A stretch of 64,000 bases of DNA, taken from contig JBLDXI010000029.1 in NCBI GenBank assembly GCA_047495785.1, positions 1,550,001-1,614,000 on the forward strand, read 5' to 3'. This stretch comes from Lepidodermella squamata. Lineage: Eukaryota; Gastrotricha. Positions 25,365 through 35,666 of the stretch are shown piece after piece (position 1 is the first letter of the stretch; every line of letters starts with the position of its first letter). The translations under genes and the position numbers were made by a program. Under the pieces are notes generated by a model that worked only from the letters and a program-made list of their open reading frames with translations, searched no databases and was not told the DNA's origin.

Positions 25365-25510
25365 ATTACGCCAATCTTATTGGATGCACGGCGCATGGGG
25401 CTTGCAACGCCAGCAACGTCAGTGATGCTCGAAATATATACAGTTATTGCTGGCGACTGTTCAACGGAACGCCTGTGTCTCCTCGATAAGTTAGGTATAT
25501 TCAGGTATGG
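25365..25510 (+). pseudogene. Decayed exon 4 fragment of a type 1 receptor
   Basis: Translation in two frames recovers pieces of exon 4 of G and H in order: NLIGCTAH (like NIIGYAAI), SDAR (like NDAR), then in another frame VIAGDCSTERLCLLDKLGIF, matching IIIIPGDYSMDYLCLLYKVG. Indels and a missing middle stretch show decay. It lies between G and H, so a third tandem copy probably stood here. Confidence 0.6.
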
Positions 25511-26671
25511 AAGACATTAAGCGTCGATAAACTCTGTCGCTTATCCCGATACTATTCGAACGCAATCTAAGACCAAGGATTAGCCTGCTCATTGCTCATA
25601 GCATCGTTTTTCTTCCGTTCCGACTAACAATGCATTCTGATTCTGATTCTGATTCTGATTTTATTATGCATTTTGTTTCACACAGTTAGCAATAGGTTAG
25701 TTCTCGGCGCCTCACCTCAGAGGTCGTAAAACTGCTGTCCACTAGTTCTGCATGACGGTGCATGACTGCATGACTCACGTCACGGGCTTTCTGCTGAAAA
25801 TTAGATGATTTTGTGACAGGACGCATCGAGGATCCCCGCCTTCGCTTCGATGATGAGCAATCGACTGCGCAAGTACGACAATCGATCAGATAGATGAAGC
25901 TTGCACGCCAATAGTTCAATGTTTAAGTTTTTAAGCTTTAAGATCAAGACAGTTTCCTATTTAACTGAGTTTGAATTAATTAAACTAAGCGACTGATCAA
26001 TCAGTGTAAGTGGTCTGCTCTTTCATTTTCTGAAGAAAAGAAGCTGGGAGACATATAAGGGAGTAGGTAAACCTGGGATGAGGCAGTAAAACAGCATGGC
26101 AGAAGCGAATGATCAAGTTCAAAACATAGTATTAAGGATTAAGAAATCTTGACGGATTGAGTTAGGTGTAGATTTCCATATATAGATATGGGCGAGCGTT
26201 AGATTAGGCAGTGGATGGTTTAACTCGCCAGTCTCTCATCATCATATTATTTTCCCTCCCATCTTTATGAGACTCCTATAGAATTCGAGATTTTTTCTGG
26301 GAAATTTGGTTACACGGGCTTTCTTGTTACATTGGCTATTACTAAAAACAAAATGGGGATGAATTTGAAAATTGGCCTAGATCTAGCCAAAATCTACAAG
26401 GTGCTCGCTGGACAATGATGACAATTTTTATTCATCATAATTCAAGCAAGCACAGGACTCAGGTAGTTCCTTCACACTAGCATTTCAGATCTGCATGATT
26501 AAGAAATATGATTCAATAACCGAAATTGATTTCTAACCCCCTGAACGCCAACTCGTTAGCTTTTTCAATAAAAAAATTTAAATTCACTTGATTAGAAATA
26601 CCGTTAGCACTTTTAGTATACACGTACTAATCTTACGTTCCCCCTGCATTGAGAGGACATGTTGTTTTAGC
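25511..26671. other. Intergenic region upstream of receptor H
   Basis: Contains a short (TTCTGA)n run near 25635-25660 and a segment at about 25823-26060 shared with the upstream region of G. The rest is AT-rich and holds no gene I can recognise. Confidence 0.5.
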
Positions 26672-29600
26672 ATGATGTTGAAAATAGTCGGAGTTGGCGT
26701 GACGCTCGCCATCGCCATACTTTACACTGAGTCAACAAAACTATCGATGTTCAGTTCAAAGCTGCCTGCTAGACTGATAGCGCCTCTTGGTAATCGAACT
26801 TCGCGCCCACGCAAGCAAATAGCCATAGTTGCTTCACTTTTCTACAATATGACTGTGAATATCTATGCTCCGTTGGTGTCACGGGGTCCTCTCGGCTCCT
26901 TGGCGATGCAATTGGCTCTTGAACGCATTCAAATGATCCCAGATCTTCTGCCAAATTATGAACTTGTTCTTGATATGTATGACGAGGCTGAGAATAATCT
27001 GGTAGGTTATCTTTCTTTAAGTGACATTAATCGCGAAGTTGACCAAATATTATGTTTTAGTATTTCTACAACCCATCGGCCCGTTTGATGTCGATACTGA
27101 CTGAGCCAGGCAAGCCGGATCGGTTACCTGTGTTCGCAGGTTACAACAGCGGCTGGCGCAAAACCCCCCCATTATTCCATCATTACAACTTCTCAGGGGT
27201 ATGCATGCGCGTTTCAATTTTTTGTTTATTTCAATTTTTGCATACAATCATGTGCGTATATTGTCGATGACAGTCTGCCTGCTATGCAAATGCTGATATC
27301 ATGAGTAACCGCGCCTTGAATCGAGCATTTTATGCTTTTGGAACAACATTTGTCGACAGACAAGCTGCGGTTGCCCGCTTCATGAAGCAAAACGGTTGGA
27401 AGAAGGCCGCTTTCATCACCCAAATTACTTCTGAAGGAGGTCCTGAGGTAACGAACTAGGAAATTCATCTAAAATCCAAAACACTCATAGTAAAAAGGCT
27501 CGTATAAACGGGCAAACATTTTGTCAAACATTGACTTCAAACATGGATTATTGATGAAAATGTTTGAAGAGCATTTATACGATCAAACTTGTTTGTCAAA
27601 CATTGGAAAAGGTGAAAGGTCACTTCTTGAGGCTTCAAACATTTGTTTGTCAAACTTTCATTTACACGCTCAAACAATGTTTGCAAGAAAACTAGCAAAA
27701 TCTATGCAAATCATCAAGAAATTAATGAGCTAATTTGTTTAATTTATGCAAATTAGGAGAATAATTACCAATACGGGTAGAATGCTTTCACATTTTCGAC
27801 CGCTTTGATTTGATTTTTTTCCTTGCCACATGACCCGAGCGATTTAAGAATCAAATTGATCAGATTCTATCCATTTTATGAAGAAGCGCATGAAAAGTTG
27901 CGCAGATGTCGTCCCGGCTGGCAACTCCGCAGCCGCCACAGCGCCAAATGTTTGCATGTTTGTCAAACAAAATCGCTCGGCTAGGCGATTTTGTTTGAAG
28001 GCGTTTTCAACACGCCTCTCAAACATTTTCTTTCAAACACGTGCATTTAGACGGGCAAACATGTTTGAAAGCCGTGTTGGTCCCAACAATGTTTGAAGCA
28101 AAAGTTTGAACGTGTAAATGCAATGTTTGATCAAACAATGTTTGAAGCCGTTGTTTGGCAAACAATGTTTGAGGTCCATGTTTGGCAAACATGTTTGCCC
28201 GTTTATACGAGCCTTACTGTTCATCTTCAAGCGTGATCGAAGACTATTAAGCGAGATGGATCGCTTAGAATTGACCTTAATTGGATACGCTGCGGTCGAT
28301 CTGGTTATTCCAAACCCAGATCCAATGGGGCGGATGGCGACTGCTATTGAGGAAGCAACAGTAAATGGTGCCCGAATAATATTTGTGCCTGGTGACTACG
28401 CTATGGATTACTTATGCCTGCTCTACAAAACAGGCATTTATGGCCCGAATTATGTCTTCATTCTCAGCTCTGTGGCCACCCCAGGCGACTACTCTAACGC
28501 GCCACTTTCAAAGGAGTGGTGTACTATCGCAATGCAGGTCGAAATGATTCGCTACGCGTTTTTCGTCACTGTTCACACTAACACGGAACTGGCAGGTGGA
28601 AACATGACCGATATAACAGGAATGTCAGCGGGTGAGTTCGACTCAATCATGGATGATCGAATTGAAAAACCACCTCGCATCAGTACCTCGATAAGTAACC
28701 CACTTCGGATGTACGAAAATATCTTATTCACGGCTTTTTGGCTTAATGAAACTGAGAAGCTACTCAATCAACGTAAATTAACACATTTCATATCTACATG
28801 AATTTAGCCTTTTCGGTTGCAGGCAATCAGACTCTTTCCGACTGGGTCACTGGAGGTGAGAAATTCAAGGATTCGGGCGATGAATTTGTTCGCATAATGG
28901 AAAGGAGCATTTATAACGTTGGATTTCGCGGTTTAATCAATGACTACCCCCTAGACCCAGACATGGAGGTGAAAGGATGGTCAGCAGGTTATTCATTGAC
29001 TGCTATTTCTCAAATGCGTCAAAACTCGCTTGGTGAGTGGAGCTTGGTACCCGTGCAGGCTTATCAGCTGGACAAGGAGGTAGGTTATAAAGCCATCGCT
29101 GGTCGGCCTATTATCTGGAGCACCTATGACGGCAAGCCCCCTCCTGATAGCCTTCAAATAATTACCATTCTACAGCCTCTAGTCGAGGCAGGAATCGGTG
29201 GGTCGATTTATGGTTAGTATTATTCGTCCGCTTGATAACAAGCATGAATTGTGTTTATAAACTTTCAGCGATTGCAACAATTCTCGCTAGCACTACCTTG
29301 CTCTGCCTCCTGGGGAAAAATCGATTATTCAAATCGATCAAGACATTGCCAGTTATCAATGCGATTATTCTAATTGGCTGTTTATTGATTCAAAGCCATG
29401 CATTTTTCATCTTAACATGGAGGGGCAATAACATAGCGTGGAGTTGCATGATCTCTAACACATTGCTGTTTCTCGGTTACTCACTGGTATTCGGCGCTAT
29501 TTACGTAAAGCTCAAAATTTCAGATCTGTTAACGGCGCGTTATATTCAATCTTTGCAATCTGCAACGTCATCGAGCATGTTTTTCCGGAAGGATGTCAAT

Positions 29601-30255
29601 GATCATATGCTAAGAGGGCTCATATATTTGGGGTCTCACATGTTTGTCGTAGCTCTGGTGGTATCAGTCTGGCTTGGGTTGAGCCCAGCTACTACGAAAC
29701 TGATCGAATTACCACTGCCGCCGTCATCGAGATTCACGAGTTTCGCATTCCAGTACGTTTACTACGCCTGCGACGCAAGATTGCACGAACTAGCCCCACA
29801 AGCTTGTATACTTTTCATTGTTTCTTTGAATACATTCGTAATCCTGAGAAGCATCATTTTGGTAGTCGTCACACCAACGGTAGGCCTGATTTTATAAGTA
29901 TTGCCAGTTTTCAAGTTTTCAAATATTCTAGAAAATAGCCGTCGTATCTGATACGAGATACGTTAAGATGTGCCTGTATGGCTGTTTTGTGATTCTAGCG
30001 GCAGAAGCTGCATCGATAGGGATTTTCTGGAACCAGCCGGCGCAGTTGAATATCTGCATTTCTTGCTACTCAATAGCATTTTCAATGGTCCCTATCTGCA
30101 CTATTTTCGTACCACGACTGATACAAAATGTCATGTTGCGAATGGTGAGGTCGATGCATAGTAATCCAGCTGTGCCGTCTTCGCGATTTCAACGAATGTG
30201 GAAATCGCTGCTGCCGAGCAGCTCAGCATCGGTTGATCGTAACGCTGGTGAGTAA
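26672..30255 (+). CDS. GABA-B-like class C receptor H (type 1, seven exons)
   Basis: Exons 26672-27001, 27061-27198, 27274-27447, 28232-28772, 28823-29212, 29269-29879 and 29932-30255. Counting from the second of two adjacent methionines (26675), this gives 2505 nt and 834 residues. The leader MMLKIVGVGVTLAIAILYTE matches that of G. Domain layout follows G: ligand domain in exons 1-5, helices 1-5 in exon 6 (LGYSLVFGAIYVKLKIS), helices 6-7 in exon 7. Intron 3 is 784 bp, against about 53 bp in G, because a transposon occupies it; the splice sites remain. Intact. An earlier in-frame ATG at 26588 is less likely because it precedes the leader without leader character. Confidence 0.88.
27495..28215. 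mobile_element. Inverted-repeat DNA element inside intron 3 of receptor H
   Basis: About 720 bp with terminal inverted repeats; the outer 18 bases are AGGCTCGTATAAACGGGC and its reverse complement. Similarity continues inward through many copies of a CAAACATTG / TTTGxxCAAAC motif. It encodes nothing recognisable, so it is non-autonomous. Its right end lies about 17 bp before the exon 4 acceptor. No clear target duplication was found. Confidence 0.72.
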
Positions 30256-30354
30256 CACACATTTTATGTAATCAACAATCGACTTGGTGAATAAGTTGGG
30301 GGAGACGTAAGAAAGTAATGTCTTAAAATCCTATCGTAATATTTTAGTGGCGAG

Positions 30355-31751
30355 TAAAGGACAAGGGGCGTTAACGCACAGGAATCGGCCCAAAGTAGGG
30401 CGATAAGATCGCATGCGGCAAAATATTCAGTTTTTGGCTGGAAAAAATCTAGAAAATAGTCCGCGAGCTGCAGTTTACGAATTAGGGCATGTCATCTTGA
30501 GCAGAGGAGGGCAAATGGGAGAAAAAAATTGCTGAAGATGACGAAAAATTCAAAAACCGTCCCCAAACGCCAAAAATGCGACTTTTGACGCGTCAAAATA
30601 AATACAAGACAAATTAGCGTACCGGTAAGACTTGGCTGGTTCAAAGAAGGCGTCGAGGAGAACCCATAGGCCAAAAATGGCCGGTACGGAAATTTGTCTC
30701 TAGACAGGAGAGCAACTGACATCACTGCAGAAAAGTAAACGGCCGGCTCACCCTCCATTTCGATTTTAAATTAGATAAAAAAACTTTAATGCACTTTACA
30801 AAATAATACTTAATTTTGCTGAATCTGATTTTCAAAATTAAATTAAATTCATGTGAAGGTATAAATGGCGCATTTTTTCTCAGTCTAGTTTTAACTTCAA
30901 GTTTGTCGCAACGAAAACCATCGCTTTTTGCTGCGCCAAGTTGTCAAATAGTTGCATCTTTACACGCTAACAGATAATTCTGAGAAGCTTTTACGCGATA
31001 GTGGCAATTGACAAATAGATTCATAATGAATAGCTCTAAAGGTTGTGTGCGAAAAGAGCAAGCGAAATAAGAGCAATGATATAAGAGCAATGACATGAGA
31101 GCAAAACGAAATAAGAGCAACGAGATATGAGCAGCGAAATAAGAGCAGAACGACATAAGAGCAATTTAATGTAAGAGCAATATTGTTATTTCTATTCGCT
31201 ATATAAATGCTATTCTTTTACGCGGCCATTTTTTCTGTCAAGCTTCCGTCCCACAACAATAAGTTCGCACGCGCCCAATCAGTTTTTTCTTCGAAGAATT
31301 GGCAACGAAACCCGCTTTTTTGGTTGGCTTGATTGGTTCGCTTTGGGGCTGCTAATGAAAAATGATGAGCAACATCGCGTGCTTGACGCCATTTTTTGCC
31401 ATATCAATGTACCAAAAAATTGCTCTTTTTATTGCATTGCTCTTATCTCGTTATGCTCTTATTTCGTTTGCTCTCATATCGCTGCTCTTTTTTCGCTTGC
31501 TCTTTATTCGCTGCGCTTTTTTCGCTTGCTCTTAAGTCATACATTCACAGTGTAAATCCAATATAATATAATTGCTCTTATGTCATCTTGCTCTTATCTC
31601 GTTGCTCTTATTTCGTTTTGCTCTCATGTCATTGCTCATATATCATTGCTCTTATTTCGCTTGCTCTTTTCGCACACAACCAAATGGTGGTATTTTTTTT
31701 ATTTCATTATCTTTTGGGCCGATTTTCCATCTTAACGCCCCTTGTCCTTTA
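30355..31751. mobile_element. Foldback-like DNA element with GAGCAA repeat arms
   Basis: Terminal inverted repeats TAAAGGACAAGGGGCGTTAA at 30355-30374 and its complement at 31732-31751, with a second inverted pair just inside (AATCGGCCCAAA). TA at both edges may be the target duplication. Inside, 31041-31166 and 31570-31681 form a long inverted repeat built from units like AAATAAGAGCAA. No transposase is visible. Confidence 0.7.
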
Positions 31752-32033
31752 TTGCGATTCGGCCATGATGAGAATTTCTTGCTGTACGCCAAAACAGCTC
31801 GAATGTGCCGAATCACCGTTTCATGCCAATGTTAACCTCGGTACTAGTGTTCTACGTCGGATGGGTGCCCAGGCGCTATTCTCATCCTGAACCTTGAGTC
31901 ATTTTTTGCATGCAGTTCATAATACTGTTTTCAGATGAACAAAGTTATGATCACTGAACAATATTGATATAGATTATACAGGTGCTTGAATTGACGAAAC
32001 TATGAATTATGAAATATTGTGCAGTTTCCGGTC
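31752..32033. other. Flank of the LTR element, former 3' flank of receptor I
   Basis: Before the retrotransposon inserted, this sequence directly followed receptor I on the minus strand. It ends in the target-site copy CGGTC (32029-32033). No gene seen. Confidence 0.5.
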
Positions 32034-32267
32034 TGTTGTATTCAAAGGCAGTCGGTTTTCAATCCAGAATTTTATTCGTAATAAAGATCCCCTATCAGTA
32101 CACATTAATTGCTTAAAATCATCAATTCACAACAAATAATATCGACAGAAATAAAATCATGAAATGACGACGACGATGACGATGGCTACTGCTGCCATGT
32201 GGTGAGTGCGAGTAGCGACCACGTGGTTGTCTAAATGACCTAGTTGACGACATTGCACTCCACAACA
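32034..32267 (-). repeat. 3' LTR of the retrotransposon
   Basis: 234 bp, TG...CA ended, differing from the 5' LTR at three positions by eye, which implies a recent insertion. Confidence 0.9.
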
Positions 32268-32298
32268 CCTCCCCACCAGTCTTGAAAAGACGAGACAC

Positions 32299-32469
32299 TC
32301 AATTTCCATCCACACGTAAGCGCGGGCTTCTTCGTAAGCCAGTTGACATCTCAGGTACAGTCGGCACAGGAGGTTCAGAAATATCGCCACTCCTAGGACA
32401 TAACTGATCAACATGACGTTTCCAGATTAGTCCATTTGCAATAACTCGAACTTCATAACGACGTGGACC
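32299..32469 (-). pseudogene. Detached C-terminal end of the retrotransposon integrase
   Basis: Minus-strand frame with RYEVRVIANGLIWKRHVDQL, a basic segment typical of Gypsy integrase tails, ending in a stop at 32299 near the purine tract and 3' LTR. It was cut from the main polyprotein by the transposon at 32470-35666. The 8-bp repeat CGTGGACC marks the join. Confidence 0.8.
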
Positions 32470-35400
32470 CATAGAGCGAAGTAGGACCGCGGAACTGAAA
32501 GGGATAAGGAAAATCGACATAAAGGAAGCATTTATTTATTGATTTAAGAGCTTAAGTCTGCTCACAACAATGTTAATCGGGCAATCCACTCATAGCCGGC
32601 TGAAAAATCAGAGTCAAATTCAGTCCGGTTCAAATTCCATTTGTCCATTTTGATATGATAATACAAAACAACAACAAAATTGGCTCCACATTAACGTTAA
32701 AATTTTTGAGCTTCTTCGAAAGTTCAGATTCTCGTTGAGTCACAGGCATAGATTCATTCCAGTTGGATATCGTTCATTCGTTAGAGGGATTCGGATTTTA
32801 GGATTACACCAAACCCACCACCAAATAAATGAGGATCAATTATCAGAATCATGAGAATCAATAAATAGGTACAGCTACTTTACATTTTATGACCCCACTC
32901 TTATTGGGGACAGTATTCGCCACGCTATCTAGGTGAGATTGGTAACATGGTTTGGAAGTATTTCCTCGCAGGTGGTGCTAGACATAGTGTTGATCAAAGT
33001 TTCTGTTAACGCTCCAAGTGCCCGGAATTTTTCGTAATATCCCTTGTATGTTTTCAGGAGGTCGAAAAATCTTAGAAACCGTGCGTCGAAAGCTAGCTCA
33101 GAACTGTGCGAACAATTAGAGAATAGAAAAGAGGGCGACTAGGGATCACGAGATGGGAGGACTTCCTGAATCAAAATGTTCACACAGTATACCTCGTTTT
33201 ATTCATTCAACGCTGATCATTAATCTGCTGACTATCAACAGCCTCGAGAATGAATGTTTACGATTTTATTCCCTTCATCCAAAATTTACTATCAATTTCT
33301 CGACTAAACTGCAAGCTGCTCCTCTTGTCCGATTCACTCCTCGACCTTAGCACAGGTGTACTCGTATCGGTGGTTGCCGCCAGGACCGCGCTTCAGTTGG
33401 AACTGTTGCAGCAACCTGCCGTCGGGACAGGTCGGGCGGTAGTTGGCGAGAGCAAACGTTTTGCCCTTGTGGTCGATTTCATCAGTCACATGGTTGGTAG
33501 TGGCGACCTTACCTGTGACCTGTAAACACATTTTATTAAAACAGTAGCAGTTTGAATTCTGAAATTCGCACCGAGCAGCAAGTGTAGTAGTAGGTAATTG
33601 AACCTTCGGCAATTGTGAGACGGTCGGTAACTAGGACAAATCGGTTCAGGACTTCGTTAGCTTTGCATATGACAGCTTGCCTGTCCAGAAAGTTGGTGTC
33701 GCCGTAGTAGCCAGGGGTCCAAGCGTTCTGGATTTCGCGGCACACTGGCACCATGGGGGCAGCGCAACACGTGTACGCGTACTGGACGGTGGTTGCGCTA
33801 GGCCTGGTCAGTCCGAAGGAAGTGATATAGTTCCTCTCGGGACATTGCACGGTCTGCAAATTGAGCTGGTACGTTTTGCCATCAGGGTCATCGGCCAGTC
33901 TGGTTTTCAGGGTGGCATTAGAGCACTTCTCGTACCACTTCGGAGCTACATAGAAGCAATATTTTTCAATTTAAACCTGTCTTGTGCGGATTGCAACTCA
34001 CGCAGATTAATTTTAGCGCATGTGTATTCAAAGCGCACCATACCCTGGTCTACATCGCGTTGCAGGTGCCACCTCTGCATGAGCTCACCGTCCGCGCAGG
34101 CGAGATTGTGGCGGTCTAAGGTCGTCGTTTTGTTACTTTCCTTGTCGTAATCGGTTGTTAGCGCCCTGGGAATAACATCGAATTCGCCTTCAATCTGGAA
34201 ATGAAAAATAAACATGTGAGATGGTGAGATGGCGCCTGATAATCTGAACGTTTCCTGGACTCTTAGGCCTTGGCCATCAGAAACCTCCCCCAAAGTGGGG
34301 GATCTCACCACACGCTTGTTTCAGTCGAACCTCACGAGCTCTTAGGTAAATTTGGTACACGATCTCGATACTAACCTGGCAGCATGCGTAGTTGAATCTG
34401 ATCTGACTCCACAATGCGGTCAGGTGGAAGCCTTTCAGAAACTCATTCGCGTTGCACTTGATATCCTGTTTTTCGAGGGAGACAGCAGCAAAGCCATTAC
34501 CATCCGTCAGGTCATTCGTAACCTGTCTGCACTTTCCGACAGACGGCGCCTTGCAGCACTTGTATTCATACTGGGCAGACGAAGCAGTCGCATTCGGAGT
34601 GAATTTGAGCTTCCACGAGGTCAAGTAGCTGCCGTCGGGGCAGTAGACATACCGATAATTGAGATCGTACAGCATGCCGTCGGTATTGAACGCGTCGGTC
34701 GTGCTCACTCCAGTCGAGCATTCGACGGTCTTCGCAGGGCTGACAGTTGTTTCTGAAAAGACGAAATCGACGTGAGCCTAGGAAGGATTAGAGAGACGGT
34801 AACTTACGACTAAATGCCTAATGTCGCCGCGATAACAGCCAGTCTGAAAGCCATAGCCAAGGTTTCAATTGACAATTTTAATTAAAACGAAAAGCAGATG
34901 AATGACTGGATGAAACTTTGGATGATCGAGCAGCTTGAGGATGTTTATGGACAGTTTTATTTTTAACTCGTCGACAACTGAGCATACATTCTATCCGAAA
35001 TTAGCTTGGTTGTGGGGGACGATGCGAAGCAATTGTTTGCTAGCACCAGTGGTAAAATAATAATGATAATTTTTAAATATTATTCTCGAACATCCCATAG
35101 CAAATAATTTTCTTATTATTATTATTAGGCATTAATGTTAAGTCGCCCACTGCTAGTGCGATTAGGCAGCTGGCCTGAGAGTTGTTCTAAGCTTTTGAGT
35201 GCAAAACGCTGCAATTTTTGTTTTGACCTCATTCATCGACAAACAGCCTCCATTCCCTCCTGAGCCTAGCCATGATCGCCGAGGTAGTTAGTGTAGCTGA
35301 AATCTTCATGATCCTGCTCGATAAGCTTGTTTGCAAATTGGCATGACTGTGGTGCTAAGCATCCCATATGCGATTAAGTCACCATTTAACCACTCAATTG

Positions 35401-35666
35401 ATTAGTGACAAAGCGCCGGTTATGGGCGGTCATGGACGACCAAGCGCCAGCAAGGGAAATGGCGAAATCGAAGACAAGATGGACCCGGCACAACTATGAA
35501 CATTTCTTGATCCATAGTGCGAACCATAGACCATAGAGCGAAGTAGAACCGCGGAACAAAAATCGGCATAAGGGTCCCACCTTTGGTCTTTGTCTGAGCT
35601 CACCTTGCGGACCGATGGAACTGGCAGGGATAATCCCTACCATCCCTAGCGTTACTTCGCTCTATG
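32470..35666. mobile_element. DNA transposon carrying a host-like gene, nested in the retrotransposon
   Basis: 3197 bp starting CATAGAGCGAAGTA and ending with its reverse complement TACTTCGCTCTATG. Perfect 8-bp target duplications CGTGGACC lie at 32462-32469 and 35667-35674. The retrotransposon integrase frame stops at one border and resumes at the other, which confirms insertion. A further copy of the end sequence, about 56 bp with a small gap, starts at 35532 in the same orientation as the left end. Eight-base duplications suggest the hAT or P superfamily. No transposase is seen; the only gene inside is J. Stretches 32530-33330 and 34860-35530 are non-coding. Confidence 0.85.
33334..34854 (-). 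CDS. Secreted cysteine-repeat protein J, cargo of the DNA transposon
   Basis: Five exons: 34854-34808, 34752-34376, 34194-34002, 33945-33572, 33519-33334, with consistent splice phases from exon 2 onward. Exon 1 encodes a leader (MAFRLAVIAATL) but has one base too many: it reaches a stop just before the donor, so the current copy is frameshifted there. The mature region has at least four repeats of a pattern C-x-x-[GN]-x-[FYL]-L-x-x-[FW]-x-L ... [FY]-x-Y-x-C-[CA], for example CNANEFLKGFHLTALWSQIR then FNYACC, and CADGELMQRWHLQ then FEYTC. Paired cysteines and the leader suggest a secreted disulphide-rich structural protein. I do not recognise the family. TTTATT at about 33265 could be its polyadenylation signal in reverse. 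Confidence 0.65.

Noticed and set aside
25635-25660. (TTCTGA)n run as a regulatory site
   Set aside because: A short simple repeat of about four units; no evidence of function.
31060-31680. Regular short repeats resembling a CRISPR array
   Set aside because: Units are degenerate GAGCAA motifs without constant spacers, arranged as inverted arms of a transposon in an animal genome.
33677-34150. 157-residue plus-strand frame
   Set aside because: Antisense to exons 3-4 of gene J, which has consistent splicing and repeat motifs.
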